DNA of 64,000 nucleotides from Certhia americana. Taxonomy: Eukaryota > Chordata > Aves > Passeriformes > Certhiidae. Positions within the stretch are counted from its first letter, which is position 1. Each line of letters starts with the position of its first letter. Location: positions 31,627,427-31,691,426 of the forward strand of contig CM031879.1 of NCBI GenBank assembly GCA_018697195.1, written 5' to 3'. The translations under genes and the position numbers were made by a program. Positions 25,860 to 37,060 of this stretch are shown piece after piece. The notes under the pieces were generated by a model. That model was not told the origin of the DNA and made no database searches. It saw only the letters and a list, made by a program, of their open reading frames with translations.

Positions 25860-25988
25860 GGATTCTGAAACCACTTACAAATGTTAATTTTTTCACAGCT
25901 GCTGTCAGGTGAAGTATAAAGTATTCCTTTTGATACATGAGGAAACCAAAGGCCAAAGAGACTCAGCTTTGTCACCACAGCAGCAAAA
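25860..25988 (-). mobile_element. Possible MIR-like remnant (minus)
   Basis: TGATACATGAGGAAACCAAA then GGCCAAAGAGACTCAG parallels the reverse-complement MIR core (acagatgaggaaactgaggcacagag). Preceding sequence CACAGCTGCTGTCAGGTGAA also fits the order. Diverged. Confidence 0.4.
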
Positions 25989-27340
25989 TAAAGACAAATT
26001 AATTTGATTTTTACTTTGATTTAGAAAGGCACTGCAATAAATATGTGCTATATTGCTTTTGAAACAGCTGTATGCAAGGCTTTTGTCTTTGCAGTGATTG
26101 ATTTGCCATAATGGAAAATAGATATATTGCCATCCTGGAACATTTGAACTTTAGTCTTGAAGGTGGACAAAGGTGCACAGGTTGCAAAGTGTTAAGGCAG
26201 TATCTGTCCTGGGAGAAGCTTTCCCAAAGTTCTAAGTGGAAACACCTTTCCACTTAGCACTGTTTGTCAGTACTGAATGACTTAAGAAAAATAAATTGAT
26301 TAAAAATTAAGAAAAATCGAATTCAACACAACCTTTTCACCCTAGGTGATTTCTTTAAAGCCATTAGGACACATTTCTCTCACTTTTTCATGTTTTTTTC
26401 TTTGCTCCCTTATCTCTACATGGAAGTAGAAGATCATTGAACTCCAGGAGCTGGAGCTTCAGAAAAAATGCACAAGTTATGGAAGATACTAAACATTAGT
26501 TTCACTTTTGATGGGCTTGCATCCCCAGTTGCTGCTTAAATAATTTCATTTCTTTCAAGCTTGTAACCTCACTTTAAACTTTTGTGACCCCACTTCTGGT
26601 CATAACTTTTAGTTTCTGACCTGCTGCTGGAGATACTGAATTATTTCAAACACTGTGCAGAACAGCTAACTCCCTGCCTCTCCAACAAATGAAAACATCA
26701 AGAGTCAGACTCAAGAAACTTGTAAGATGGAAAATCTGAAGTATGGTCATTCAGAGCCTTTTCTTTGGGCTCACCTTTCTGTTTTAGCACCTCCTACCCT
26801 TCTGCAGGATGCATGCATGATAATGACAGCCCTACCCTGCTCATTTATAGTGAGCAAAGTAACGGTGACCTCCTCTGGAAAAGCTGTTGGGAAAATGAAA
26901 TGCAACACAGAAATCATGTGCTATCTGACACTGTTGAGAACTCACAGCTTTTCCTTAACGTATACATTCCTGGTGATTGTTGCCAGTCTGGCCCAGTCCA
27001 CATCTTCCTCTTTCTCCAGCTGAATCTGCAGCGATTCACTGCACATGGAAGCTGTATCCAGTCCCCTGCTCCCAGAAAATGCTGGGGAGGGAGAATAGGG
27101 ATCAGAAAGGTGGCTACCCCAACTCCCAGCTCCTAAATTTAAGGTGAGTTTACTTCCTACAGCTTTTCAAACAATGTGTTGTACCTGTAGAGACCTTTTG
27201 TTTCAAATTTTCTCGAACACTACTGAGATCAAAACTGGGCTGGTACTGTTTTGTGGAAATGAAGAGAAAGTAAGCCAGACTGAGAACTGGATTTTGCAGA
27301 AGAAGGAGCTGTCTCTGTGGAGAAAGGGTTGGGCTGTTTA
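25989..27340. other. Non-coding sequence, nothing recognised
   Basis: Overlapping frames of about 100-120 codons at 26.7-27.1 kb show no family resemblance. No repeat family recognised. Confidence 0.5.
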
Positions 27341-27893
27341 GAATGGTAAAATGGTTTGGGTTGGAAAGGATCTTAGAGATCATGTAATTCCAAGCCACCT
27401 GGCATGGACAGAGACATATTTCACTATACCATGTTGCTCAAAGCACCATGCAACCTGGCCTTGAACACTTCCAGGGAAGGGGTATCCACAGCTTCTCTGA
27501 GCAACCTGTTCCTGTGCCCTACAACCCACACAGTAAAGAATGTCCTCCTAATATCTAACCTAAACCTACCCACTTACAGTTTAAAGCCATTGCCCCTTGT
27601 CCTGTCACTACAGGGTTATGTGAAAAGCTCCTCTCCAGCTCTCTTGTAGTACTAGAAGGCTGCTGTAAGGTCTGTTTGGAGTCTTCTCTTCTCCAGGCTT
27701 AACAACACCAACTGTCTCAGTGTGTCTTCATGGAAAAGGTACTCTGGCCTCTGAGCATCTTCATGGCCCTCCTTGCTCCAAAGTCTATGTCCTCATTATG
27801 TTGGAGGCCCCAGTGCTGGATGCAGTACTCCAGGTGGGTCTTGCAAGAAAGAGGCAGAGGAGGACAATGACCTGCCTTGCCCTGCTGGTTTCT
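27341..27893 (-). mobile_element. CR1 LINE 3' end (minus), about 550 bp
   Basis: Reverse complement of the CR1 3' region: AATGGTTTGGGTTGGAAAGG, TCTTAGAGATCATGTAATTC, CTTGAACACTTCCAGGGAAG, GCCCCTTGTCCTGTCACTAC, the block around TGGAGGCCCCAGTGCTGGAT, and ACAATGACCTGCCTTGCCCT. It is longer than the 13.9-kb copy, also 5'-truncated and diverged. Confidence 0.96.
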
Positions 27894-29575
27894 TGGTTTC
27901 TCTTCTTCCCTGAGCAGTGGTAGTGGTGTAGGACATTTGAACTAATTAGAACCCAATTTGCCTTGACTCACCAGCTGCTAATGCTGTAGCTTTTCTGAGT
28001 GGAGTGTGGTCTTTGGTTCTTCTTTATGATGCTTAAAGAAACCCCAAAATTAGATTTTTCTTTTAGCATTAGAAATTTGTGTGTTGTCTAGCTTGGAAAT
28101 CTTCCTGGCAAGGGGAAACACCTTAGAAGAGGCAAGAGAGTGAAAGACAAACAATTGAGAACCGTTAGCAGAGTTGCCAGTTCAAATGGTTTTCAGAATA
28201 GGCTGGAGGATTTCAGACCCTTTTAGGGGTTTTAAAAGGAAAATACAGGTTTTTGGAACCATTTCCATGACTGATCATTCTCTTTCTCCTACCTGTCATC
28301 CAGACGTACCCCAGCTCCATCTCTTTAATGGACCAGGTACACAGGTCTTTGCTTTCCAGCTGTCCTGTGCTCCTGCTCACTGCTCACTACTTCACAAGAG
28401 GGGGATGAAACAATCAGAGGCATAAGTTAACAAGAGTTAAAGAAACAGCAGCAGCTAAGGTAGCTGCTCAGTAATGAATGCAGCTAGGATAAATTATGTT
28501 TGGAGGAAGGAGAGGTGAATAATTAATTTTGGAGGCTGCAGAGATGGAGAAATTTTACTCATGAAAATGAACCTGTATTTATACATGGGAGTCCATAATT
28601 TTGTTTTGGTGTAGGGGATGGAAGCGTTCCTGGAGATGTAGTTGAAATAACTGGAATCCATCATAGTAGTGTATAAGTTTTCAGCTTGTTCTGTCACTGC
28701 CACAGGTAAAGTCAGGAGTTGGAACAGTGGCTGTAGGATATAGAAACTGAGGTAAAAATGCATTATTCTTTCCCCAAGGTTGTGGAACTGTGTACATCAG
28801 CACTGCCCTGGGATTTGGGGCAAACGGGGGTGGGAGAAAAGCAACAAGTGGTTTCTCAGGGGTAAAGCCCAGATTGGCAATTATTTCTTATAACAGTGCT
28901 ATGAAGAATTTTGTTTAAGTAAACACAATTCTGACATTATTTCAGGGACTTAGTTTTGAGTTGTAGATACCAGATCTGATCACTACCTGGTCCTTGTGCT
29001 ACATGCAGTTAGTTTTTCTGACTTGCTTCATCTATCATGTAACAGCTGTTTCTTTGTTTTGCTGATTAAAGAAGTATTAGTGGAATGGAAATGAATTAAA
29101 ATATGGAAGCAGAGCCTATGATGCTAACTCTGTGGCCAGACCATGTCAATGGAATTGTAAGTTTGTTCTGAAAAGTCTCCCTTTGCTTTTCCCTAGCTAT
29201 TTCACAGTTGCTCTATATGTTAACATATTTCACACAGGGGTCAGCAGTAGTTAACCATAATGAGGTAATTACAAGGTACATTGAGTACAGATGTATGTTA
29301 AGGGACATACATTAAGGATGTAGACTAATGGTGTTGTGGTGACATGTTCAAGTCTTTTGGTAATGTTCTGTACAATGAATGTCTTTAATATCACTTCTTT
29401 TATTAAAGTAGGGTTTATCAGCATTTTTTTTCCTGACTACTGAATTTATTTCCATGTGTATATTTATATCTGTGTGTGGAAACGATTGACAGATCATGGA
29501 TACCAGTCTAATGATGCAAAACAGGTAATAGATGTTTTGACTTTTTTTTTTTTTTGGTCCAAGCTTTCTTCACAG

Positions 29576-29598
29576 ATTTTCTCATTAAATGAGAAAAT
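29576..29598. repeat. 10-bp inverted repeat, 3-nt loop
   Basis: ATTTTCTCAT, loop TAA, ATGAGAAAAT. Perfect arms, but AT-rich and of a size that chance can produce about once in this length of DNA. Confidence 0.8.
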
Positions 29599-30464
29599 AT
29601 GTTATCTTTGTGTGATTTTGAAAAACATAGCTGCAGACTAAATGAAGAGGAAGCAAGTTGCTCAACTGAAATAGCTGCATTGGCCTCAGAGAAGAGGAAT
29701 GTGAAAGGACTTGAGAATGAAGACAAAACATATTTTATCTTAAGTAAGGTAGTGTGATTCCTGTCAGGAGGCACTCAGCAGCAAGCTTCTCAGCATGGGC
29801 TCTAAAACTGCATCAGCCTTGCTAAGCTCTACCTTGGGTGGTTGATCTGTGCTGAGCAAGGTCCTGCTGTGCTACTTACTAGTAGCAACACCTGAGCTGG
29901 GGATTTAATACCAGTCCCCAAGCTACTGTGACACAGATGTCGAATCTCTGCAGCCAAAGGAACAAAGAGCAAGTTTCGAATCTTCTTTTGGAGAGAATGA
30001 GGGCAAAGGATCTCAAATTTGAGCACTGAAGTTGAAGTAGTTGCACTCTGGGTCTTGGGATGGCTCAGTATTGATCAAAAATCTTATTCCACAAGGATGT
30101 TGTGTAATTTTATTAATATTTCCCTAAAAATAAGATAGTATGATAAAATATTAAGAGAAAAATCTCATGAGCATATTCTGTATTCTATGAGAGGTTTGAA
30201 TAGCATGTAGTTATCAATACAGGAAGTCCCAGGTTTAAGAAGGATAGCAAAACTATTGAAGAGTTTAACAAAAACTGTCTCAGGTTTTGAAAGAAACTGC
30301 AGGAGAAAAAAAAACAAACATGGTAATGTTTAATTAAAAGATCACCAAGATGGAAGATGAATTTTGATTAAGCTGGCACCCTTGACTTAGGTATTTTCCA
30401 AATCGTATGCTTGTATTTTACAACTCAATTAACTTCTGGTATTTCTATCTTCAATAATGTATGT

Positions 30465-30525
30465 ATTTAATATACATTACATATTATATATATTATATTT
30501 TATAATATATGCATTGTATATTATG
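30465..30525. repeat. AT-rich low-complexity patch
   Basis: TATA/TTATA-type sequence with only rare G or C. Confidence 0.75.
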
Positions 30526-31327
30526 TTCTATTGAAAGTTTGCATCTTCACACAAACCCACTTAACAGATTTTGTGTGTGACTTGGCTACCTGTTGTGACA
30601 TTCACACAGATGTACCTGTGTGCACACATACCCGGGAGGTATAATTATGCTTATATAAATGCACACATTCGAAGTGGGACTGTTACTTACCTTTTTTATT
30701 ATTTTATTTACCTTATTTATTTACCCTGCTGATGTAATCAACAGCATGAAAATCCTGTTTTTGTAACACTTAGAGACATTATCAAATTAAAGCTGCTTAA
30801 CATTCCCTATTTTGAAACAGTCAACCAAAAAGCAAACCCAAAAGGGAACAGGTAATTCTCCACCACGTAAGGACAGGACTTCTGCAGCCAAAAGGAACAG
30901 AAACAGTTTCTTTGTAAACGGCAGCTTTTCCCGCAAGCCAACACCGATGGCTCGCAGGGCTTGGGTGGCAGGGCAGGGGAGAGCGGAGGGACCGCGCTCC
31001 CTGACAGCCGGCTCTGCGGCCGTGCAGCGCTAGGCTGCGCAGGGAAGCAGCGACCGAAGAGTTTGCAGGACGGCAGCGTTCCCAGAAGCCGCTGCCCGCC
31101 GGCCTCCCGCACTATCACGGCTTCCTCGGGATTTATTTACTTCCCCGACACCCCATCCCGCTTCCGCTCACGGAACACCTCAGGCGCTGCCGTGTTCCTG
31201 GTGCCGGCCCCTCCCTCGGTCAGACGCGCTCAGCGCCGGGTGGTCCGGCGAGGGACCGGGGCGGTAGCGACCCGCACGGCCCGGGCAGCCCCCGCCGCTG
31301 TCCCCGGGCAGCCTGCGGGCGGGGGGC

Positions 31328-31338
31328 GCTGAGTCAGC
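31328..31338. promoter_or_regulatory. NF-E2/MAF (T-MARE, ARE-type) site
   Basis: GCTGAGTCAGC matches the core of the TGCTGAGTCAGCA recognition element for small-MAF/NF-E2/NRF2 dimers, with an embedded AP-1 TGAGTCA. It lies within the CpG island. Binding is inferred from the motif only. Confidence 0.55.
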
Positions 31339-31388
31339 GCTCCCGGTGTCAGCCGGGCGCGGCCGGGGGAGGGGGCGCGGCGGCCGCC

Positions 31389-31394
31389 CACGTG
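31389..31394. promoter_or_regulatory. CACGTG E-box
   Basis: A canonical palindromic E-box (MYC/MAX, USF class) in the island, 51 bp right of the MARE-type site. Motif evidence only; a 6-bp motif is weak by itself. Confidence 0.4.
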
Positions 31395-31882
31395 GGACAA
31401 GGGGCCTTAGTCACCGTCCGCGGGGCTGGGGGCGGCTCCTGGGGCAGCTCCGCGCCCCAGCCAGGGACCGCGGGTAACGGGGGAACCTCCCCCATGTCAC
31501 CTGAGCTTAGGCCCGGTCCTCCGCCGGGGTGGGTTTGTGTATGACACCGCGACCGCCCTGCCCTACCACCCCCATCCCGTCCCCCGAGCGGGCGGAATTT
31601 GCCGGCCGGGGGTGAAGAGTGAGGTGGAGGGAGGGTGGGTGAGCCCTTCGTGGCTGTGCAGCAGCGGGAGGCCATCGATCTTGTTTAGGAGCTGGTGCGC
31701 AGCTAACACTTCCTGCGGTAATTTGTGACCGTGGCTATTGATTGTCCGCGTCCCGTGCGCCCGCCGCCCCGACGCCGCGCAGTCTGGGGAGGAGGAGCCC
31801 GGCCAGGCGGGAGGGGGAGGAAATCCCCCGCCGCAGCCGCCTTCTTTGGGGGTCCCTGCGCCCTGCCGCCGCTTCCCTTTTT

Positions 31883-31884
<2 letters not shown>

Positions 31885-31913
<29 letters not shown>
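31885..31913. repeat. T29 homopolymer inside the CpG island
   Basis: An uninterrupted run of 29 T residues after a C/T-rich lead-in, surrounded by GC-rich sequence. Length in the assembly may be imprecise. Confidence 0.95.
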
Positions 31914-31916
<3 letters not shown>

Positions 31917-32363
31917 AATGGACTGGATGCCCGGTGACATATTAACCGCGTTTTTCTTCTTGGAAAAAGCCAGCCGGCCTGCCATGGGTTCAAACCGAGT
32001 TTAAGCAACAGTTCTCCCCATTCTTGGTGGGCCAGGGAGGGAAAAAAAGTCCGTGCCCCCCGGTGCCCGTACCTCCCCCTCCCCGCGGGCCGGTCCTGAG
32101 GCAGGGGCAGAGGGAGCGGTGAGAGCTCCCCGGAGACTGGCCGGGGTGGGCGAGGCGGCGGGTCTCGCTGGCCGGGAGGCTCCTGCCCCGGCGGGTGGCG
32201 GGCAGAGGGGAAAACCGCCACAAGGGCCGGGGGACAGCTGGAGGAGCTTCGGGGCTGGGGGCTCCCTTAGGGCGCCCGGGAAGGGGCATCCCCGCGGGCT
32301 GTGGCAAGGCAAGGTCTAGAACCTCCGGCCCTGGGCTGGACGGAGCCGGCTCCGCTCGCCTCG

Positions 32364-32369
32364 GTAAGG
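32364..32369 (+). other. Candidate splice donor
   Basis: TCG|GTAAGG at the right side of the island. It is a moderate match to the donor consensus and could end a non-coding first exon. It pairs naturally with the acceptor at 33408, which would give an intron of about 1.04 kb. Inference only. Confidence 0.3.
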
Positions 32370-33124
32370 CATTTAACATCTTTGCTTTGCCCTTTGTAAC
32401 TGTCCCGGCGCCCCCCCGCCCTCGTTCCCCTCCCGGTTTATAGACTGTCCCAGCGGTAGTCTCTCTCTCTCACGCACGCACACGCGTTTACCAGACCCAA
32501 GGGTAAAGGTTTGCCCCGCTGGCCGCAGCCCTGTCCCCAGCTGCCGGGCGGTGTGACCCGGTGCCCGTCTGCCTGCGCCGAGCGCCCAACGCCGCAGCAA
32601 CCCGAGGAGGAGGCTCTTGCTTTGCCTCTCGCAAAACTTTGCCACTTATCCATGTTTTTAAATTTATCTACGCTTTAAAAGCGCCTCCCCCACACACAAT
32701 TCCCAGTACTCAGCACTGATTTTTTTTCTGTTTCCTTTCAAAGACCGAGACTGTGCCACTCGCCCTTTAGTTGCTTCGTTCTTAAACAACGTGATTCAAT
32801 TTTGTAATCTGCCCTCCAGCTTTCCTAAGCGAAGCGGGGCGGGGGCTGCATGTTTTCTGAATGGTGGCAAGGAGGAGCGTAAGGGACAGCGGTGATCTCT
32901 TGCTGCTGTCGAACTGGCTGCCCCGATCGTGGGAAAGTGGCTGCACGTAAAGCAGCAGATTCTTTGTCGCTGTTGTTCTTCTGTAATCGATCTCACTTCA
33001 AGTCGAGGGGTGGAAAACTTCAAAGGCAGATCAGGCTGTTGGAGGTCGGGGCAAGAGCACAATCAGCTCGTAATGCACCCACTTTGCCTCCTCCCCCTCT
33101 TACTCCTCCTCCTGCAGGAGCCGA

Positions 33125-33151
33125 GGGGTTGGATGGGGTGGGGGTGAGGGG
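33125..33151 (+). repeat. G-quadruplex motif
   Basis: Four G runs (GGGG, GGGG, GGGGG, GGGG) with loops of 6, 1 and 3 bases at the edge of the CpG-rich region. Classic intramolecular quadruplex pattern on the plus strand. Confidence 0.85.
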
Positions 33152-33362
33152 AAGAGCCCTCCGATCTGTAAAGTTCGTCCAATCAATAAATAAAATACAG
33201 ACTTTGTGGAAGACGTGAGGGAGCGAAGGAAGGAAAAGAGTTGTGGGCGCTAGTACACTCAAGTCAAACATACAGGATCCTAACTGCAGTTTTTCTGCCT
33301 ATCCTGTCGTGTCTAAGTAGCTGAATATCTGTGTTCTAGTTATATTTGGAATAGTTTCTCTT

Positions 33363-33364
<2 letters not shown>

Positions 33365-33393
<29 letters not shown>

Positions 33394-33408
33394 CTTCCTC
33401 CTCTCTAG
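33365..33408 (+). other. Poly-T29 tract and splice acceptor candidate
   Basis: T29 (33365-33393) is followed by CTTCCTCCTCTCTAG, with the AG at 33407-33408 and no earlier AG within the tract. This is a very strong polypyrimidine tract plus acceptor on the plus strand, so an exon could begin at 33409. There is no proof that it is used. Confidence 0.4.
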
Positions 33409-33544
33409 GTCAATTTTAGGACGTAGAGTTTGCTGCGTAAGTTGCTATAGAAGAACAGAAATAGCTGCTTCGCGCCAGCTGAGGGTTGTAGTACAACGCA
33501 ATCTACTACCGCACGCAGTTTTAGCAGCGGAGGGAGGGGGGAGC

Positions 33545-33694
33545 ATGGCTGGTGCCAAGACAAAACACAACCGCGCCGCCGACATCTGCCATTCAGAGCC
33601 AGCTGCGGCTGCGACTCCGGTCAGATCTGCCAGCACGTGTAAAGGACATCTAGGAAGGGATATCCGAAGTCATGGAAATACACCCTTGCACTGA
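33545..33694 (+). CDS. Candidate 49-codon small ORF
   Basis: The ATG sits in a strong context (A at -3, G at +4: AGCATGG) in CpG-rich DNA 137 bp right of the candidate acceptor. The frame runs 49 codons to TGA, starting MAGAKTKHNRAAD. It is basic and Ala-rich near the middle, with no signal peptide, membrane segment or recognised domain. An AATAAA signal follows at 33978, so acceptor, ORF and poly(A) signal would fit one terminal exon of about 600 bp. It may equally be a non-coding transcript or a chance frame. Confidence 0.2.
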   Translation: MAGAKTKHNRAADICHSEPAAAATPVRSASTCKGHLGRDIRSHGNTPLH

Positions 33695-33770
33695 AGAGTG
33701 TTACATTAGAACACCCTTTTGACAGGCTAGAGTAGAAAACTTGCCTAAAGTGGTTTATGAAATTTCCTTT

Positions 33771-33788
33771 AAAAAAAAAATTTTTTTT
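33771..33788. repeat. A10T8 palindromic homopolymer junction
   Basis: Ten A residues are followed directly by eight T residues, giving a self-complementary 16-bp core. Confidence 0.9.
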
Positions 33789-33814
33789 GAATAAGATATC
33801 AGAAAAATGCACGC

Positions 33815-33850
33815 AATCAAATCTAGATCCACAATCAAATCTAGATCCAC
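33815..33850. repeat. 18-bp perfect tandem duplication
   Basis: AATCAAATCTAGATCCAC occurs twice in direct succession (33815-33832 and 33833-33850) without mismatch. This indicates a recent local duplication. Confidence 0.97.
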
Positions 33851-33977
33851 TCCCACACACCTCCCTATCACAATACCTTTAACTTTTTAGTACTGTGAGA
33901 AAGTTGAATTTAATCTTTTGAGATCAATGATTTTGTTACTTTATACTGCATTGTAATGTATCTTGTATAAGCATTTA

Positions 33978-33983
33978 AATAAA
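33978..33983 (+). terminator. Candidate poly(A) signal AATAAA
   Basis: AATAAA lies in TTTAAATAAACTTTGATTGT, with T-rich sequence downstream at about 34.0 kb. It is 284 bp right of the stop of the 49-codon ORF. The hexamer is common in AT-rich DNA, so its value depends on the adjoining acceptor and ORF. Confidence 0.25.
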
Positions 33984-33994
33984 CTTTGATTGTA

Positions 33995-36900
33995 TCATAT
34001 TACTTTTCTAGCTAACTGTGCAAAATTGGAAATGACAAAATTTTATGGGTAACTCTTTAGTAGAGCTTAGATTCTTCCTCTAGCTCCAATTTGTGCTCAT
34101 GTAGCAGTAGAAAAATACATAAAGAAGATGCTAACCAGGACTCTCTCTGAGCCTATTTTGGGATTCCCTTGCCATAAAAACCCCTTGGTAACACATAGCA
34201 GTAGATGAAGCAAGCTATTTTAAATGCTGGGTTGTGCCAGCAACAAGAATTTCAGGTAATCCTGGGACTGCTGTAACTTGTGACAGAAACTTCATTAGCC
34301 TCAGACAGAGAAGAGAAAGCTGCAACTCAGTTTGGTACCTTTGGGAAGTTAGGTTTCAGCTCCTATATGCTAAGGACAGGGGTTTAGTCATTCCCTGAGT
34401 TTTTGAGTAAGCAATAGTTTGGGGATTTTTAATAAGTAATATGATACTAGCATCCTCCACAGTCATAATTACCCTTCAAATATCTTTCCACTCAGAGTCA
34501 GCTTCAAGTACTGCAGTAGTAAAACAACAACATATTATGTGCGGCCACATAGTACAGGTGAAGCTTATGGCAACACCCTGTGCTTGTACTGGGACATTAT
34601 AAAGGCCGTTTCCACTCAGTTGATTGCTGTCTTTCAGTTATTCATCCTTTACATTATAATTTTCTGTCGGGTTTCTTTCTGAGAATGAATTTTTCAGTGG
34701 CTATTTCAGAAAAAAAACACCTCCAGCTCTGTTTAAGTGCAAAGAAAATTTGAAAACTGTGAAAGCACTTGCTTTACATTGTAACCATATTCTCAACAGG
34801 GTTGGCTTTTCAGTGTTGTAGGGTAGAGAGTTAAAAGTAGAAAGGAATCTCATTCAATTAGAAGCCAGCATTTTTAGTGAAATACTTGTGCTTGGTGTGA
34901 CCACTGAGGCTGTTTTTTAATCAAATGAATGGGTTATTTAAAAAAAAAAATTCCTTACATCCAATTAACCCAGCCCATGCTGGCTAAGAGAACTATCGTT
35001 GCATTGTACATTTGCACATGGAATAAGAATCATATTATAGGAATAGGGCTACCATACATCTGATTTTTTTTCCCTTCGGATGACAGCTCTCCTTCCCCTC
35101 ACCCGCCCTCTGGGTCCCATCTGGATAACCTTTTCATAATTGCACTCTGTTTTAAAATCTCTGCCAGAGTGGGAACTGGAGGTTTTTGTTTTGTTTTCTC
35201 TCTCCCTGTTTTTTTCTTCTTTCTGCTTTGTTTTGCTACAGGGAGGACTAGGCAAGGGGTGGGATTGGCCCTGTGTAGTATCTAATGAGAGTGGTAACAG
35301 AGGGGAGAGGCAAGCAAAGCAGTAGCAGCAACATGGAGGCAGTAACTGGAACAGCTTGATGCTGTTCCAAACCTCAGAAAGGAGTTTGAAGGTTTATACT
35401 TACAAGAAAGGATGCCCTAGATTCAGATAAAAAGGAGAATAATGCTAAAGTTTGAAGGGGTTTTGGGCATTGAGAAGTTTGGTGTTGTGTTCCACTGGTC
35501 TGGGAAGTGTTTGAGGAAAGATACAAGAGGTTGGGGTTTGACAATCCCCTCAAACTTGCAGTTTGAGGATCTCTGAGTCAGGAAAATTTAGGATTATCTC
35601 CCTGGGCACTTCTAACAATGACTTTGGCTTGTGGTAGGAAACACGTTCAGGGTTATTGAACATCATCTCCCACCATGAAAGTAGTAGTGGTGGGAGTATC
35701 ATATAGAACTTCTACAAATACACTGCAGAAACAGGGAACACCACATGTCAGTACTGTGATACTACTAAACCTGCTAGACATAGCCAGTGAGGTTTGAGGG
35801 GCTGTACATGGGAATTCTGCTTCCTTCTAGCTCTCTTTCTCCCTCCTTCCACTCCTTCTTTTTCAGACTCTTGCTTAGTAGTCAATCTTTCTAGAAGAGT
35901 AGGATTCATTCCTTGGAGCCTCCTATGACAAAGGCTGAAGGACAAGTTATGATGAAGGTGCTGAGAATGAATATTTGCACCCCCTTATACCTCTGTCCAC
36001 ATGCCCAGCATTCCTGCTCTGGCACTGTGCATAGTGTGGCTTAACTTGAGTATAATGGATATTGCAAGATTCTAATAAGATCATCCACATTTTCCAGCTA
36101 ATAATTTTAAAGTTTTATCAGCATATTTAGATACATGCTGAATCATAGTTCTAGAAACACTGTCCTTTGTCTATTTGTCAAGATACACTTAGATCTGAGG
36201 CTGAAGTTCCATCAGTGTAGGGATTTCCCCCACCTTTTACATGTTGCTGTTGAGTTTGGACATATTCTGTCCCAATGCATCTTTACCACATTGCTGTTAT
36301 GAAGGAGTTTGTATTTCTATTTTGCAGATGCAAAACCAAGATGAAGAGAAACTCTGATTAAAGCTTGATGAACGTGCACATTTTGAAATGAAACCTCAGG
36401 GTCCCCCAGCTCTAAAATCCCTTCCTGCTTTCCTCTCCTATCTATCTACATTGAATGCAGATTTACCATGGGATCTGAGCTCTTCATTACCATGCTGTGA
36501 TCCAGCATGATCTCTTGTATCACATGATAGAGAAGAAGCTACAGTACAGAGCATCATTCCTGAGTTCCATGCACTCAGCCTTGCACCAAAGCTATTCCAA
36601 ATGGTGTGTCTTGTGGATCTTCTCAAGGCAGGAGTGTCTTTTTTTTTTAAAACATGTCCCTTTTGTAGGTAATTAGGGCTATAAGGTACTTCTTACTTCA
36701 GGTTCTGTGACAGTGGTTGCAGGCAAAGCTGTTTAGTTCTCATGGAATAAGCTAAACATATTTAGCATAGCTAGTCCAAGAAGTTCAGTTGTCCCCTTGA
36801 AAATGACCTTAATAGACTAGTGTTGTCATTTAAAAGTCTCTGGTATAGCTGGGAAGTGAATCCAGACTTCCACAGTTCTTCAGTTTGCTAAACATGTGAG

Positions 36901-37060
36901 CTCTGCTTCACACTTACCAATACCACCCATTCTGTTTCCTCCTTTTTTTTTTTTCCTCTTTAATCTCTCCCTTTAGCACTTTTCTACTCCTTTTACTCTT
37001 TATATTCCATTTTCCTTCACTTTTCAACTTAAACTTAAAATGCTCTGTTTAAAAATGTAG
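33995..37060. other. Non-coding sequence, nothing recognised
   Basis: AT-rich DNA right of the island complex. Short homopolymers occur (A10 near 34940, T8 near 35066, T13 near 36942). One possible MIR-like remnant at 36.28 kb is listed separately. Confidence 0.5.
36280..36375 (-). mobile_element. Possible MIR-like remnant (minus)
   Basis: TGTATTTCTATTTTGCAGAT then GCAAAACCAAGATGAAGAGA resembles the reverse-complement MIR/L2 shared motif (attttacagatgaggaaactgaggcacagag). Diverged. Confidence 0.35.

Larger units (their letters stand above)
27894..30880. other. Non-coding sequence with AT-rich patches
   Basis: No exon recognised. A T14-type run lies at about 29542-29555, a 10-bp inverted repeat at 29576-29598, and an AT-rich, TATA-like low-complexity patch at about 30465-30525. 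CpG density rises from about 30.88 kb. Confidence 0.5.
30890..32645. promoter_or_regulatory. Large CpG island (promoter candidate)
   Basis: About 1.75 kb of GC-rich, CpG-dense DNA flanked by AT-rich sequence. It contains a GCTGAGTCAGC site, a CACGTG E-box, G-rich runs and a long T29 run inside the island. There is no convincing TATA box, as is usual for CpG-island promoters. Open frames on both strands reflect low stop-codon density. I found no recognisable exon, so transcription direction is unresolved; a downstream donor and acceptor pair weakly favours plus. Confidence 0.8.
32800..33640. promoter_or_regulatory. CpG-enriched shoulder of the island complex
   Basis: CpG remains frequent from about 32.8 to 33.2 kb and again at 33.42-33.64 kb, with an AT-rich gap and the T29 run between. 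It contains a CCAAT at 33178 and the quadruplex motif at 33125. It may hold secondary start sites of the same promoter region. Confidence 0.5.

Noticed and set aside
29576..29598. 10-bp inverted repeat as a functional hairpin
   Set aside because: AT-rich and of a size expected roughly once by chance in this window; listed as a repeat only.
31349..32653. Many overlapping frames of 60-172 codons on both strands in the 31-kb island
   Set aside because: No recognised domains, mutual overlap on both strands and strong GC bias; treated as composition artefacts. Some minus-strand Lys runs come from the T29 tract.
33482..33515. GTAGTA...TACTAC stem near the small ORF, let-7-like words on the minus strand
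   Set aside because: The stem is only 6 bp with a 10-base loop and no extended pre-miRNA hairpin; the similarity to let-7 is superficial.
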